Below are positions 25,625 to 34,670 of a DNA stretch of 34,810 nt, piece after piece. Under the pieces are notes generated by a model. It ran no database searches, was not told the DNA's origin, and worked only from the letters and a program-made list of their open reading frames with translations. This DNA comes from Methanothermococcus sp. (lineage in GTDB: Archaea; AGJL01; Methanococci; Methanococcales; Methanococcaceae). The DNA lies in contig NZ_WAKW01000058.1 in assembly GCF_015523155.1 (NCBI RefSeq), forward strand, positions 1 through 34,810, given 5' to 3'. The position numbers and the translations under genes are program-made. Each line of letters begins with the position of its first letter. Positions within the stretch are counted from its first letter, which is position 1.

Positions 25625-26560
25625 AAAAAAACTACCTTCTCTTCTTATAAATTTTTTTCCAGTATTTAATTTATAAATTAAATTCCTTTTAAATACATTA
25701 TCAACCAAAAGTTTTGCCAACGATGGATTTATATTTAGACCTACTATGGATGTTGTTATTCTTGGATTTATTTCAAGTACGTATATTTCATTATTTTTGT
25801 CTATAAGAATATCTACACCAACATAACCATTTAATCCATCTATTCTTTTTAAGGCTTTTTTTGATTCTTCAATTATTTTGTCTTTCAATGGATGAGATAT
25901 ATTTGTTTCACCGCCGCAGTATTTTTCATTACCAATGTACTGCTTATTTAAGCATAATGGATATATTTTTCTGTTGGAACTATTATTACTATTTTGAACT
26001 ATAAAACTTGTTGAATAGGATTCTCCATCTATAAATTCTTGAATAATATAATTTTCATCTATTATTTGGTGAGCTCCTCCGCACCCATCAACTTCTTTTA
26101 CAATATACTTTTTTAATGAAAATGTTTTTGGTGTTTTTACATAATCTCTAATCTTCTGATATGTTAAATATTTATTTCCTGCTATCTCAATACCTTTTGA
26201 AGAAGAGCCCAAATTTATAATATTATCATGTTTTTCAACCATTTTGGTTAAATCGTATAGTATATTATTACATTCTGGTGCAATTATCAAAGCTATATCC
26301 ATATCCATATTATTCAACAATTCATTTAATTTTGATTTATAATCTTTTTCTGGATTATATATTTTTAAATTAGGTTTATTTTTTAGTGAATTATAATAAT
26401 AACTTTTGTTAAGTTTATCAGCAATAATAGTAATAACAGAAAAACCATCGTTTAAAAAGTCGTTAAGTAATTTATTATACATCAATTTTCCTTCTTCAAA
26501 GATATTATTTTCTACGATTTCACCGCTGCCTACGGCATATTCAAAAAGCAATACCTTCAT
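25610..26560 (-). CDS. mfnD: ATP-grasp ligase, probable tyramine--L-glutamate ligase
   Basis: A 316-aa ATP-grasp protein. The start MKVLLFEYAVGSGE, the EGKLMYNKLLNDFL helix, the KEVDGCGGAHQIIDENYIIQEFI ATP-binding strand region and the metal-binding VLEINPRITTS near the C-terminus fit the methanofuran enzyme MfnD, which joins tyramine to the gamma-carboxyl of glutamate. GGTGATTTT precedes the ATG at 26560; a longer frame to 26608 has no site. It is convergent with the antiporter and downstream of the moaE-like gene on the opposite strand order. The ATP-grasp call is firm; the substrate is a family-level assignment. Confidence 0.75.
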   Translation of the reverse strand: MKVLLFEYAVGSGEIVENNIFEEGKLMYNKLLNDFLNDGFSVITIIADKLNKSYYYNSLKNKPNLKIYNPEKDYKSKLNELLNNMDMDIALIIAPECNNILYDLTKMVEKHDNIINLGSSSKGIEIAGNKYLTYQKIRDYVKTPKTFSLKKYIVKEVDGCGGAHQIIDENYIIQEFIDGESYSTSFIVQNSNNSSNRKIYPLCLNKQYIGNEKYCGGETNISHPLKDKIIEESKKALKRIDGLNGYVGVDILIDKNNEIYVLEINPRITTSIVGLNINPSLAKLLVDNVFKRNLIYKLNTGKKFIRREGSFFLNGK

Positions 26561-26654
26561 AAAATCACCAAAAAAATTATTTAAATTAATTAAAAAAATA
26601 ATGTTCATAAATTATTTAAGGGATATTTAAAGATATTAAAGATATTTTAAAGTG

Positions 26655-27011
26655 TTAATGGTACTTTTTTATGTTATCAATGATATACTCACATGCTAAA
26701 AATCCTTCTTTTCTATGTCTTGCAAATATATAAATGGATGACACCACATCTCCAACTTTTAAAGTGCCTTTGTTATGATAGATTACAACATCTAAAATGT
26801 CAAATTTTTCAATTGCATCTTTTCTAATATCTTCCAATATGTTTAGAATATCAGGAATTTCCATCTTATCAGTATGGACCTTTTTTCCTTCTTTAATATC
26901 GTAATTTCTTACAAATCCAGTAAATGATACATAACACCCCATTTCACCCTTATGTTTTTCCATCAATTCATCAACCTTTTCTTTAAACTTTTCATAATCG
27001 CCGAATATCAT
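26655..27011 (-). CDS. moaE: MoaE-like molybdopterin synthase large subunit, C-terminally short
   Basis: A 118-aa protein of the MoaE family, which with MoaD adds two sulfurs to make molybdopterin for Mo or W enzymes such as formylmethanofuran and formate dehydrogenases. Visible motifs are GCYVSFTGFVR (25-35), IYHNKGTLKVGDVVSSIYI (77-95) and ARHRKEGFLACEYIIDNIKK. The protein ends at KKYH and lacks the terminal P-x-W-K-x-E segment that carries a catalytic lysine in the bacterial enzyme; the usual MAEYE-like dimer region is also changed. It may be a divergent archaeal form. GGTGAAAAA precedes the ATG. moaD is not in the window. Confidence 0.78.
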   Translation of the reverse strand: MIFGDYEKFKEKVDELMEKHKGEMGCYVSFTGFVRNYDIKEGKKVHTDKMEIPDILNILEDIRKDAIEKFDILDVVIYHNKGTLKVGDVVSSIYIFARHRKEGFLACEYIIDNIKKYH

Positions 27012-27403
27012 TTTTTCACCAATATTTTAACTTATTCCGCAAAAGTCCCTTCCGTTATAAATCCTTCGGATTTTAACTTCGTTTGATTGTAAAATCTCCT
27101 CGCTTCGCGAAGATAAGGGATTAATCCTTTGGATTTTAGCTCGCAAATAAAGATTTGCGATGGGAGAGTTTATTTTAGACGGAGGGGTGTAATTCACTCA
27201 GAGTTATACCCTATATAAAGGTAATCTCTGGCTAAAATCCCCTATGAGTAGGAAGGTTTGCGAAGGGTGAGGGCTACGAAAACCTTTCGGTTTTCGTTTA
27301 ACCCTCCCTATAAGTATGGGTAATTCACTAAATTATAATAAAATAAACATAAATATATATTGGAATTTTCAGAGTTCAACTACTTAAAAAATAAGCTTAT
27401 TTA
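27012..27403. repeat. 392-bp gene-free gap with hairpin element, copy 4
   Basis: The longest gene-free gap. Structures in order: AAATCC-TTC-GGATTT (27059-27073), a CTTCGCGAAG palindrome near 27105, AATCC-TTT-GGATT (27123-27135), TCGCAAAT-AAAG-ATTTGCGA (27141-27160), and ACGAAAACC-TTTC-GGTTTTCGT (27276-27297). A GGGTGTAATTCACT variant at 27185 and the 45-nt module at 27289-27333 repeat the end of copy 1. No supported reading frame. The left end holds the moaE ribosome-binding site; the right 70 bases are plain AT-rich DNA next to the tldE stop. Confidence 0.6.
27289..27333 (-). repeat. 45-nt repeat module (mate of 200-244)
   Basis: Same length as 200-244, with identical first 14 and last 16 bases. 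It overlaps the right arm of the 9-bp ACGAAAACC/GGTTTTCGT hairpin. It lies 70 bases past the stop of the minus-strand tldE-like gene. Confidence 0.65.
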
Positions 27404-28657
27404 TTATATGATTATCTTTCCATTTATCAACAACGGCGGTGAAATAAGCTTCCCACGCTGTTCAACCTTATCCAATGGAATGGCGTCTTTAAGAATTTCA
27501 AATATATTTCCAGAGAGCATACCTTTTTTAACTGGTATTTTTTCGCCGTTTTTTACTATGTAGCTGTTGCTTATTTCAACTGAAAAGTCCCCTGTAATAG
27601 GATTGGAAGTATGGCATCCAATAAGTTGATTTACATATAAATATTCATTAAAATTATCGATTTTTTCAACTGGTTCTATTATAAAATTTGAAGCTGAAAC
27701 ACTTGGCAAACTACCATATGTTCTCATTCCATTTCCGGTGGATTCTTTTCCCTCAATATTAGCTCTCTTTATGTCGTATAAATAGTTCTTTAAAATTCCA
27801 TCTTTCACAAGAACAGTTCTTTTTGTTGGTGTTCCCTCACCATCAACTTTGGCAGAATATAACCCATAATCCAGAGTTCCATTATCTATAATATTAATAT
27901 TCTCCCCAAATATTTTTTCCCCAATTTTTCCAGCAAGGACAGACCTATTTCTTTGGACATTCTCGGCATTGAAGGAAGGTATAAACGTATATCCTAAAAG
28001 AGAACTTAACGCCCTTGTGGTTAATACGATATTTCCTTCGTATTCGGTTTTAATGCTCTTTGGTAATGTCAGTAGCTCTTTAACAGTGTTTGCTATTTCT
28101 TCAACATTAAATTTATAGGTTCTTGTCAAATAATCATAAGCTGTTTCACCGTCTTTTATTCCAGAAATTGACGCTGAATAGTATGTAAATTCCTCTTCAA
28201 CATTTAGTCCTTTTGAATTTACTATTTTATTGTATTCATAGGATTTACTTATTCCTCCGCCTGTAATGGTAATGCCACTTTCTGCCAATATATCTTCCAT
28301 TGTGATTAAATCATCTATAAGCTCTTTTTCACCCATGTATATTATCTCCCTATTGAACATCCCCTTTGGATTTGGATATTTTTCTGCGAGCTCTGGGAAG
28401 TTGGTATATTCATCTGGAACAAGGTTTTCCATTGCTTTATAAATTACCTTTTCATTTTCCTCAGATGAAAATGCAAATCCTATTTTATTGTCTTTTAATA
28501 CCCTCACACCAATGCCAAAATCCTTATTTTTTTCAACACTATCTAAACTATCTCCATCTAAATCTGCACTTGTGCTGTCTGATTTTGATAAAAAAATATC
28601 CACTTCAAAACCGTTTTTTTCTCCGATTTTTAATATTTTATCTATTAAATGTTCCAT
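27404..28657 (-). CDS. tldE: TldE/PmbA-family protease subunit
   Basis: A 417-aa protein of the TldD/PmbA family. It lacks the HExxxH zinc motif of TldD, so it is the non-metal TldE/PmbA partner that forms a heterodimeric peptidase with TldD. Family features: an N-terminal domain with FEVDIFLSKSDSTSADLDG and KDFGIGVRVLKDNKIGFA, then the C-terminal barrel with GEGTPTKRTVLVKDGILKNYLYD and NPITGDFSVEISNSYIVKNG. GGTGTAATT precedes the ATG. No tldD gene is in the window. Its physiological substrate in methanogens is not clear. Confidence 0.88.
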   Translation of the reverse strand: MEHLIDKILKIGEKNGFEVDIFLSKSDSTSADLDGDSLDSVEKNKDFGIGVRVLKDNKIGFAFSSEENEKVIYKAMENLVPDEYTNFPELAEKYPNPKGMFNREIIYMGEKELIDDLITMEDILAESGITITGGGISKSYEYNKIVNSKGLNVEEEFTYYSASISGIKDGETAYDYLTRTYKFNVEEIANTVKELLTLPKSIKTEYEGNIVLTTRALSSLLGYTFIPSFNAENVQRNRSVLAGKIGEKIFGENINIIDNGTLDYGLYSAKVDGEGTPTKRTVLVKDGILKNYLYDIKRANIEGKESTGNGMRTYGSLPSVSASNFIIEPVEKIDNFNEYLYVNQLIGCHTSNPITGDFSVEISNSYIVKNGEKIPVKKGMLSGNIFEILKDAIPLDKVEQRGKLISPPLLINGKIII

Positions 28658-28748
28658 AATTACACCTAAAAATCTTTTAAAAAATAAAAAAAGAAAAAAT
28701 AAAATATTTTATAGAAAATAAATAAAGTATTAATAATAAATCTAAGTT

Positions 28749-29999
28749 TTATTCAAATACAAATTCAATTTCTGATAATCTTCTTTTTACTTCATTTAAT
28801 ATCCTGTCTTCCTCTTCCTCCGATACTTTTCCATCTTTAAATGCTGGGAAACATGCCGCCAATCTTACAAAGCTTCCTGCATCATCCCATGGAACTGTTG
28901 AAATGAGCTTTTCTTTTATTAAATATTGTGAGAACTCCTCGGCATTGTTGAATACGATGCCGTCCTTTGTTCCTTTTGGTATTTTTAAGTATAAGTAGAA
29001 TGTTCCACCAGGCATTTTAGCATCAAATCCTAATTCATTAAACATATCCACCATTTTCTTCAATCTTCTCTCATATTTCTGCCTCGTTCTTTCTGTAATT
29101 TCTGGATGTTTTAAGCAGTATATTCCCGCCTTTTGAATTGGTATAAACTGACCACTGTCAAAGTTATCCTTAACTGTTGCAAAACCTTTTATTATTAACT
29201 CGTTTCCAACAACAAAAGCCAATCTCCAACCTGTCATGTTGTATGCCTTTGAAAAACTGTGGATTTCCACACCAACATCCTTTGCACCATCTACTGACAA
29301 GAATGATAATGGTTTGCCGTTGTAAGTGAGAGCCCCATAAGCTGCATCTTGAACAACAACTATGCTGTTTTCCTTTGCAAACTCAACAACTTCCCTATAA
29401 AATTCCACAGTTGCCTGAGCTCCAGTTGGGTTGTTTGGATAGTTCAAGTATAATATTTTTGCCCTCTTTTTTACATCCTCTGGAATGCTTTCCAAATCTG
29501 GTAAAAATCCATTTTCTTCAAGTAATGGAAGTTTATAAACTTCCCCGCCATACCATTCTGTGTGTGTGGCAGTTACTGGATATCCTGGAACAGTCATAAG
29601 GGTAATATCCCCAGGATTTATGAAAACTGAGGCAATATATGCCAACGCAGGTTTTGAACCCACTGAGTGAATTACCTCATTTACAGGGTCTATACCTTTA
29701 ACACCATATACATTTTCCATATATTCAACAACGGCATCTTTTAATTCTTGAATTCCGTTATCTGCATATCCTCTGTTTTCGTGTTTTTTTGCCTCATTAT
29801 ATAGTGTTTCTATTACCTCCGGGTCTGCCATCTCATCTGGTTCTCCCACACCCATATCTATTAATTCAACATCTGGAAATCTTTTTTTTGCCTCTTTTTT
29901 TGCCCTTTTTATCTTTTCGAATTTATATATTATATCCTCTTTACCAAAATTTTTTCCTCCAATTCTCTCAGCAAATAGATTTTGAATATAGCTTTTCAT
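28749..29999 (-). CDS. dapL: LL-diaminopimelate aminotransferase
   Basis: Converts tetrahydrodipicolinate and glutamate to LL-diaminopimelate in one step (416 aa), the route used by Methanococcales. It is a fold-type I PLP enzyme: NYPNNPTG at 186-193, the ring-binding Asp at D218 (VQDAAYG), the PLP lysine K251 in HSFSKAYNMTGWR, and a C-terminal RLAACFP with the carboxylate-binding Arg. The N-terminus (ERIGGKNFGKEDIIYKFEKIK) fits the methanogen subgroup. GGTGTTAAT precedes the ATG. Together with lysA it covers two steps of lysine synthesis in this window. Confidence 0.88.
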   Translation of the reverse strand: MKSYIQNLFAERIGGKNFGKEDIIYKFEKIKRAKKEAKKRFPDVELIDMGVGEPDEMADPEVIETLYNEAKKHENRGYADNGIQELKDAVVEYMENVYGVKGIDPVNEVIHSVGSKPALAYIASVFINPGDITLMTVPGYPVTATHTEWYGGEVYKLPLLEENGFLPDLESIPEDVKKRAKILYLNYPNNPTGAQATVEFYREVVEFAKENSIVVVQDAAYGALTYNGKPLSFLSVDGAKDVGVEIHSFSKAYNMTGWRLAFVVGNELIIKGFATVKDNFDSGQFIPIQKAGIYCLKHPEITERTRQKYERRLKKMVDMFNELGFDAKMPGGTFYLYLKIPKGTKDGIVFNNAEEFSQYLIKEKLISTVPWDDAGSFVRLAACFPAFKDGKVSEEEEDRILNEVKRRLSEIEFVFE

Positions 30000-30209
30000 A
30001 TTAACACCTTATTTAACTTTAAATATATTGTAAATAATATATATGTAATAATATACTATTATAATTTATTTTATAATTTTATAAACTTATTTTAGCATTA
30101 TAAAATATATAAGCATATATTAATTACTTTTTTATTTAAATGTTTTATATTATGTACTATATATATCTAAAATTTTATTATTTTAATTTATTATTTTTTT
30201 GGTGAAATT

Positions 30210-31613
30210 ATGAAGATTATAGTCGTAGGTGGAGGAACATCGGGTTTATTATCTGCCTTAGCACTTGAAAAAAAAGGTCATGAGGTAATAGTCCTTGAAA
30301 AAGATAAAATTGGAGGATTATGTAGAAGCGAACATATAGATGGTTATACTGTTGATATTGGAGTTCATGCCATTACCATGTTAAATGATGGACCGTTGAT
30401 AAGGTTGTTAAAAAAATATTCAAAATATCTTCCAAATTTTAGACCTTATGGAGATTATTATATTAGGACTGATAAATTATATAATATACCTGTGTCTATG
30501 CAGGAATGGACAACTACCCCGATAGTTCCAAACAGAGATAAGATTTTAATTACTACAAAAATAATAGACTTGATGACAAGCGGTTTTTCAAAGGAAACCT
30601 CTGTTTATGATGTGATCAAGGATATGAATTTAAGCAAAACATCAATTGATTTTTTCAATACTATATGTTATTTTTTAAGTGGGGAAGATGCTAAAAAAAC
30701 ACCCCTATGGAGATTATTCACTGGTGCAGGATATATACCAGAAGATGATATACTGCCTTTTATATATAAAGATTTAAAAATAAATCCATTAAAAACCGTA
30801 TTATTTAAAAAATTTAATAAATGTAAAATCCTGAATATATTAAATGCTGGTTTTTTATCATCTATAAAAAGAGGTTCTAAAAGATATATCAATAAATTTA
30901 TAAATAAAAACAGATATTGGACCCAGGGCTATCCCCTTGGGGGGATTCAATCCATTTGTGATTGTATATTGTATTCATTGAATAAAACAAATATAATATA
31001 TGAAGAAGTTAAAAAAATCATTGAAACGAGCAATAAAAATAAAAATGGTTATATTGTTGAAACCGATAAAAACAGCTATTATGCGGATGTTGTGATATAT
31101 TCCGCTCCATCCAGATTTCTTCCAGATATTGCAAAAATACCCGAAATTCAAAAAAATAAACATGATTTTAAAAATATAAAATTTACAGAATCGTTAACTG
31201 TTTGGATAGGTCATGGAGAAAATCCATTCCCATATACTGGTTCAGAGGTTTGGATAGATTATCCTTGCTGGGCAACATGTACCTCAAACTACGATAAAAA
31301 TTTAGCACCTGATGGAAAACATTTATTGGGATTTTCTTTTATTAATACGAAAAAGGAAGATATTTTAAATATTATAGAAAATAAATTAAACCTAAATATA
31401 GATAAAGCTGATATGATTCATTTTCAAGAACATATTCCTGAGCAGGCCTCTTGTGCAGTTAATCAATTCTTTGTTTATCCAAAAGTGAGGGATAATTTTT
31501 ACGTGGTTGGAACAGATGCCGATCCAAGAAGTATGGGCATTACAAGGGCTGCATATTCTGTTGAGGTAATGTTATCTGAGCTTGACAATACATTTAAAAA
31601 AATAAATAAATGA
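30210..31613 (+). CDS. FAD-dependent amine-oxidase/phytoene-desaturase-like oxidoreductase
   Basis: A 467-aa flavoprotein with GGGTSG (7-12) in the N-terminal dinucleotide fold, E30 for the ribose, and GGLCRS (36-41) for the FAD phosphate. The C-terminal flavin strand is FYVVGTDADPRSMGITRAAYS. The middle has a lid-like insertion rich in Lys and aromatic residues, and YTVDIGVHAI that lines the isoalloxazine. This plan is shared by protoporphyrinogen oxidase, carotenoid desaturases and UDP-galactopyranose mutase-like enzymes. The substrate is unknown. GGTGAAATT precedes the ATG. It is a single gene, divergent from dapL. Confidence 0.8.
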   Translation: MKIIVVGGGTSGLLSALALEKKGHEVIVLEKDKIGGLCRSEHIDGYTVDIGVHAITMLNDGPLIRLLKKYSKYLPNFRPYGDYYIRTDKLYNIPVSMQEWTTTPIVPNRDKILITTKIIDLMTSGFSKETSVYDVIKDMNLSKTSIDFFNTICYFLSGEDAKKTPLWRLFTGAGYIPEDDILPFIYKDLKINPLKTVLFKKFNKCKILNILNAGFLSSIKRGSKRYINKFINKNRYWTQGYPLGGIQSICDCILYSLNKTNIIYEEVKKIIETSNKNKNGYIVETDKNSYYADVVIYSAPSRFLPDIAKIPEIQKNKHDFKNIKFTESLTVWIGHGENPFPYTGSEVWIDYPCWATCTSNYDKNLAPDGKHLLGFSFINTKKEDILNIIENKLNLNIDKADMIHFQEHIPEQASCAVNQFFVYPKVRDNFYVVGTDADPRSMGITRAAYSVEVMLSELDNTFKKINK

Positions 31614-31747
31614 TAAAAAATAGCAATATAACGAAAAATAACGAAATTACAAAATTAAAAAAATTAGATAAAAAATTAATAATAAAATAAAATATAAATC
31701 GGTAAAATAAATATAAAAAAAGAAAAAAATGTAAAAACGGTGATATT

Positions 31748-32320
31748 ATGAATCTATTAGAAAAGACCTTAAAATCGTGCCCCATTGTAAGAAGAGGAAC
31801 ATATGACTATTTCATACATCCAATATCGGATGGAGTTCCAATAATGGAGCCAAAACTATTAAGGGAGGTTGCAATAAGGGTTATAAAAATCGCCAATATG
31901 GACAGTACAGATAAAATAGTTACGGCTGAGGCTATGGGAATACCCATTGCAACAGCAGTTTCTTTATACAGCGATATTCCATATGTCATTATGCGAAAAA
32001 GAAGGTATCTACTTGAAGGAGAAATTCCTGTCCATCAGGAAACTGGATACAGTAAAGGCGAGTTATATTTAAATGGGGTAAATAAAGGAGATAAAGTTTT
32101 GATTGTTGATGATGTTCTATCCACAGGAGGAACAATGGTAGCAATAATCAAAGCCTTGGAAAAAGCAGGGGCCCATATAGAAGATATTGTTTGTGCAATT
32201 GAAAGAGGAAATGGTAAAGAAATGGTAAAGGAAAAAACAGGTTATGATGTAAAAACTCTTGTTAAAATAGATGTAGTGGATGGAAAGATTAATTTTATAA
32301 AAAATAAAAAAAATAAATAA
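31748..32320 (+). CDS. hpt: Hypoxanthine/guanine phosphoribosyltransferase, archaeal type
   Basis: Purine salvage: base plus PRPP gives IMP or GMP (190 aa). The PRPP motif is [14 protein letters not shown] (about 118-131); [17 protein letters not shown] and [15 protein letters not shown] are typical of the archaeal adenine-phosphoribosyltransferase-like group. Adenine specificity cannot be ruled out by eye, but the archaeal members of this type act on hypoxanthine and guanine. GGTGATATT precedes the ATG. The FAH-family gene starts 11 bases later, so the two form an operon. Confidence 0.88.
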   Translation: MNLLEKTLKSCPIVRRGTYDYFIHPISDGVPIMEPKLLREVAIRVIKIANMDSTDKIVTAEAMGIPIATAVSLYSDIPYVIMRKRRYLLEGEIPVHQETGYSKGELYLNGVNKGDKVLIVDDVLSTGGTMVAIIKALEKAGAHIEDIVCAIERGNGKEMVKEKTGYDVKTLVKIDVVDGKINFIKNKKNK

Positions 32321-32331
32321 AGATGATTATC

Positions 32332-32946
32332 ATGAACTTAAATATAAATCCAACAAAAATAATCTGCGTAGGTTTAAATTATATCGACCATGCAAAAGAA
32401 TTGAATATGAAAATTCCAGAGGAGCCAATTATATTCTTAAAACCTACATCTTCAATAATATATAACAACGATAAAATAATTATCCCTAATCAATCAAATA
32501 GAGTGGATTATGAGGCAGAGCTTGCAGTGGTAATTGACAAAAAATGTAAAAATGTAAAAAAGGAAGATGCACTAAATTATATTAAGGGATATACCATATT
32601 AAATGACATCACAGCAAGGGACCTTCAAAAAAAGGACGGGCAATGGACAAGAGCTAAATCATTTGACACATTCTGCCCAATGGGTCCAAAAATAGTTAAA
32701 GATATTAACCCATATAATTTAGATATTCAGTTAAAAGTGAATGGGGAAATAAAACAAAAATCTAATACAAAAAATATGATTTTTACCGTTGAAGAACTTA
32801 TAGAATTTATATCCTCCATTATGACATTGTATCCTGACGATGTAATTTCAACGGGAACTCCTCCGGGTGTTGGAAAATTAAACCGGGGAGATGTAGTTGA
32901 GGCAGAAATTGAAGATATAGGTATTTTAAGAAATTATGTGGCATAA
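32332..32946 (+). CDS. Fumarylacetoacetate hydrolase-family protein
   Basis: A 204-aa single-domain FAH-fold protein. Motifs: IICVGLNYIDHAKELN at the N-terminus, the metal-binding DYEAELAVVI and GYTILNDITARDLQ, AKSFDTFCPMGPKI, and STGTPPGVGKLNRGD near the end. Members include oxaloacetate decarboxylase, fumarylpyruvate hydrolase and hydroxymuconate isomerase; the reaction here is not determined. The ATG at 32332 follows GATGATTATC; an ATG at 32323 just after the hpt stop would add three codons. It is the second gene of an operon with hpt. Confidence 0.85.
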   Translation: MNLNINPTKIICVGLNYIDHAKELNMKIPEEPIIFLKPTSSIIYNNDKIIIPNQSNRVDYEAELAVVIDKKCKNVKKEDALNYIKGYTILNDITARDLQKKDGQWTRAKSFDTFCPMGPKIVKDINPYNLDIQLKVNGEIKQKSNTKNMIFTVEELIEFISSIMTLYPDDVISTGTPPGVGKLNRGDVVEAEIEDIGILRNYVA

Positions 32947-33067
32947 TAAAAATAAAAAATATGAATTAATTATACATCTTATTATTTTATTATTTTATCT
33001 TTTGGGATATTATGGCAACGTTATTTAAAATTATGTTATTTTATATTTTTATGTTGCATGTAGTTAA

Positions 33068-33988
33068 TTACTGCATATAGTATTTTTCCAAAGGAGGAAC
33101 CACCTGTTTCTTTCTGGACATGACTCCCTCTAAAAATATGCTATTATTATCTAATTTTACATTAAATGCCTTTTCAAATGCTTCTTTATTTCCCACAACT
33201 AAAACTTCGCTTCCTTCTTTCATTATGTCGGTAATAAGGAACAATATTAAATCATAGCCTTCTTTGAATTTTTCTTCAAGTGCATTATATATGTCCTGTT
33301 TTTTTGCCTCAACTTCTGAAACATCTATTACTTCGACCTGACCAATACCTATTTTTTTACCGTTAAACTCAAAGTCTTTATAATCTATTGTAATAATTTC
33401 CTCGGGGCTCATACTACCAACCGTGGATTTTGCTTTAAGCATCTCCATACCATAAGAGTATATGTCCTTTATACCTGCAATTTCTGCAAGTTTTTCTGCG
33501 AGCTCTCTATCTGTATCTGTTGTTGTAACAGATTTGAATAAAATAGTGTCTGATAAAATAGCTGAAAGAAGCAATCCTGCTAAATCAGGTTTTAACTCTT
33601 TGTTTTTTCCACCAATAAATTCCATCATCCCCTTAAAATACAGTTCTGCTATTATCGTTGCTGTTGAACCCACTGGTTTTGCAATATACAATATTGGTTC
33701 TGAGGTGGTGATGCCGATTTTGTGGTGGTCGATTATTCCAATAAGTTTTCCATCATCTAAATCATCTAAACTCTGGGATTTTTCAGCATGATCTACAAGT
33801 ATGATTTTCTTATCCTTTGCAGATTTTATCAATTCTGGTTCCATAACTCCAAATCTTTTTAACACAAATTCAGTTTCTGGATTTAGGTCTCCCAGCCTTG
33901 CAGGAGCTCCGTCTAAAAAATGTGCCAAAACTATTGCTGAACATATACTATCAGTATCTGGGTTTTTGTGTCCTACAACATATATCAT
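33068..33988 (-). CDS. ppaC: Manganese-dependent inorganic pyrophosphatase (family II)
   Basis: Hydrolyses pyrophosphate (306 aa). DHH-family motifs: VGHKNPDTDSICSA at the N-terminus, VDHAEKSQS, the DHH signature IIDHHKIG, and the C-terminal substrate-binding SRKKQVVPPL. There is no CBS/DRTGG insertion, so this is the short, unregulated form. GGAGGATACT precedes the ATG. It stands alone, with AT-rich gaps of about 120 and 230 bp on either side. Confidence 0.93.
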   Translation of the reverse strand: MIYVVGHKNPDTDSICSAIVLAHFLDGAPARLGDLNPETEFVLKRFGVMEPELIKSAKDKKIILVDHAEKSQSLDDLDDGKLIGIIDHHKIGITTSEPILYIAKPVGSTATIIAELYFKGMMEFIGGKNKELKPDLAGLLLSAILSDTILFKSVTTTDTDRELAEKLAEIAGIKDIYSYGMEMLKAKSTVGSMSPEEIITIDYKDFEFNGKKIGIGQVEVIDVSEVEAKKQDIYNALEEKFKEGYDLILFLITDIMKEGSEVLVVGNKEAFEKAFNVKLDNNSIFLEGVMSRKKQVVPPLEKYYMQ

Positions 33989-34218
33989 AGTATCCTCCTC
34001 TGCTTTTTTTATTTTCTCTTTTAATCCTTCTTATGATTATGGTATTAATATTTTTCCAATATATAAAATTAAAAATTAACAAATAAAATAAAAATTAAAA
34101 AAAAATAAAGATAATAAATATTAATATTAATATATAATGATAAATTCTTTTAAATTCAATAAAATCTGCAATTAAGAAAATGAATAACGATTAATTTATA
34201 ATCAATATGGTGAAAATT

Positions 34219-34659
34219 ATGGAAAATAAGGGAAAAATAGAAAACTGCGAAAAAATACAATTCAGAGCAAAAAAAGGAAAATGGTTTGTTGTTAAAAAAA
34301 TGGATATTGATGAAAATACCGAGGACATAGAAGTTGCAAGGCTTTTAAACTCTATTGATGAAACCATCAATAAGAAGATAATAGAGTTCCTTCCATTTGA
34401 TATGAAAAAACTTGAAGAAATAGCTGATGAAATATATCAAAAGAAAAAGGGCAGAGTTAAAGAAGAGGATATAGCAAATGCACTTTCAAAATTAAAATCT
34501 CCTTCAACAACAAGAAAATTGAACAGCATAACGGAATTAAAAGAAGGTAAAGAGATATTGAAAATAATATTAAATAATATTATATTGGAAAGATTGGGCA
34601 TAAAGACAAGATTGGATACGAAATTAATAGATAAATACATGGAGAAAGCAAATGATTAA
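34219..34659 (+). CDS. Small uncharacterised archaeal protein
   Basis: A 146-aa cytosolic protein. The N-terminal block FRAKKGKWFVVKKMDIDENTEDIEVARLLNSIDETI is reminiscent of the archaeal DUF2666 family, a tentative memory-based match. The rest is charged helix (LEEIADEIYQKKKGRVKEEDIANAL) with no catalytic motif. The ATG at 34219 is preferred because GGTGAAAATT precedes it; an ATG at 34207 overlaps that site. It is convergent with the partial Fe-S gene, 11 bases apart. Confidence 0.55.
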   Translation: MENKGKIENCEKIQFRAKKGKWFVVKKMDIDENTEDIEVARLLNSIDETINKKIIEFLPFDMKKLEEIADEIYQKKKGRVKEEDIANALSKLKSPSTTRKLNSITELKEGKEILKIILNNIILERLGIKTRLDTKLIDKYMEKAND

Positions 34660-34670
34660 AAATAAAAAAA

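Noticed and set aside
27012-27403. CRISPR array or leader
   Set aside because: The hairpins differ in sequence and spacing; there are no regular direct repeats with unique spacers.
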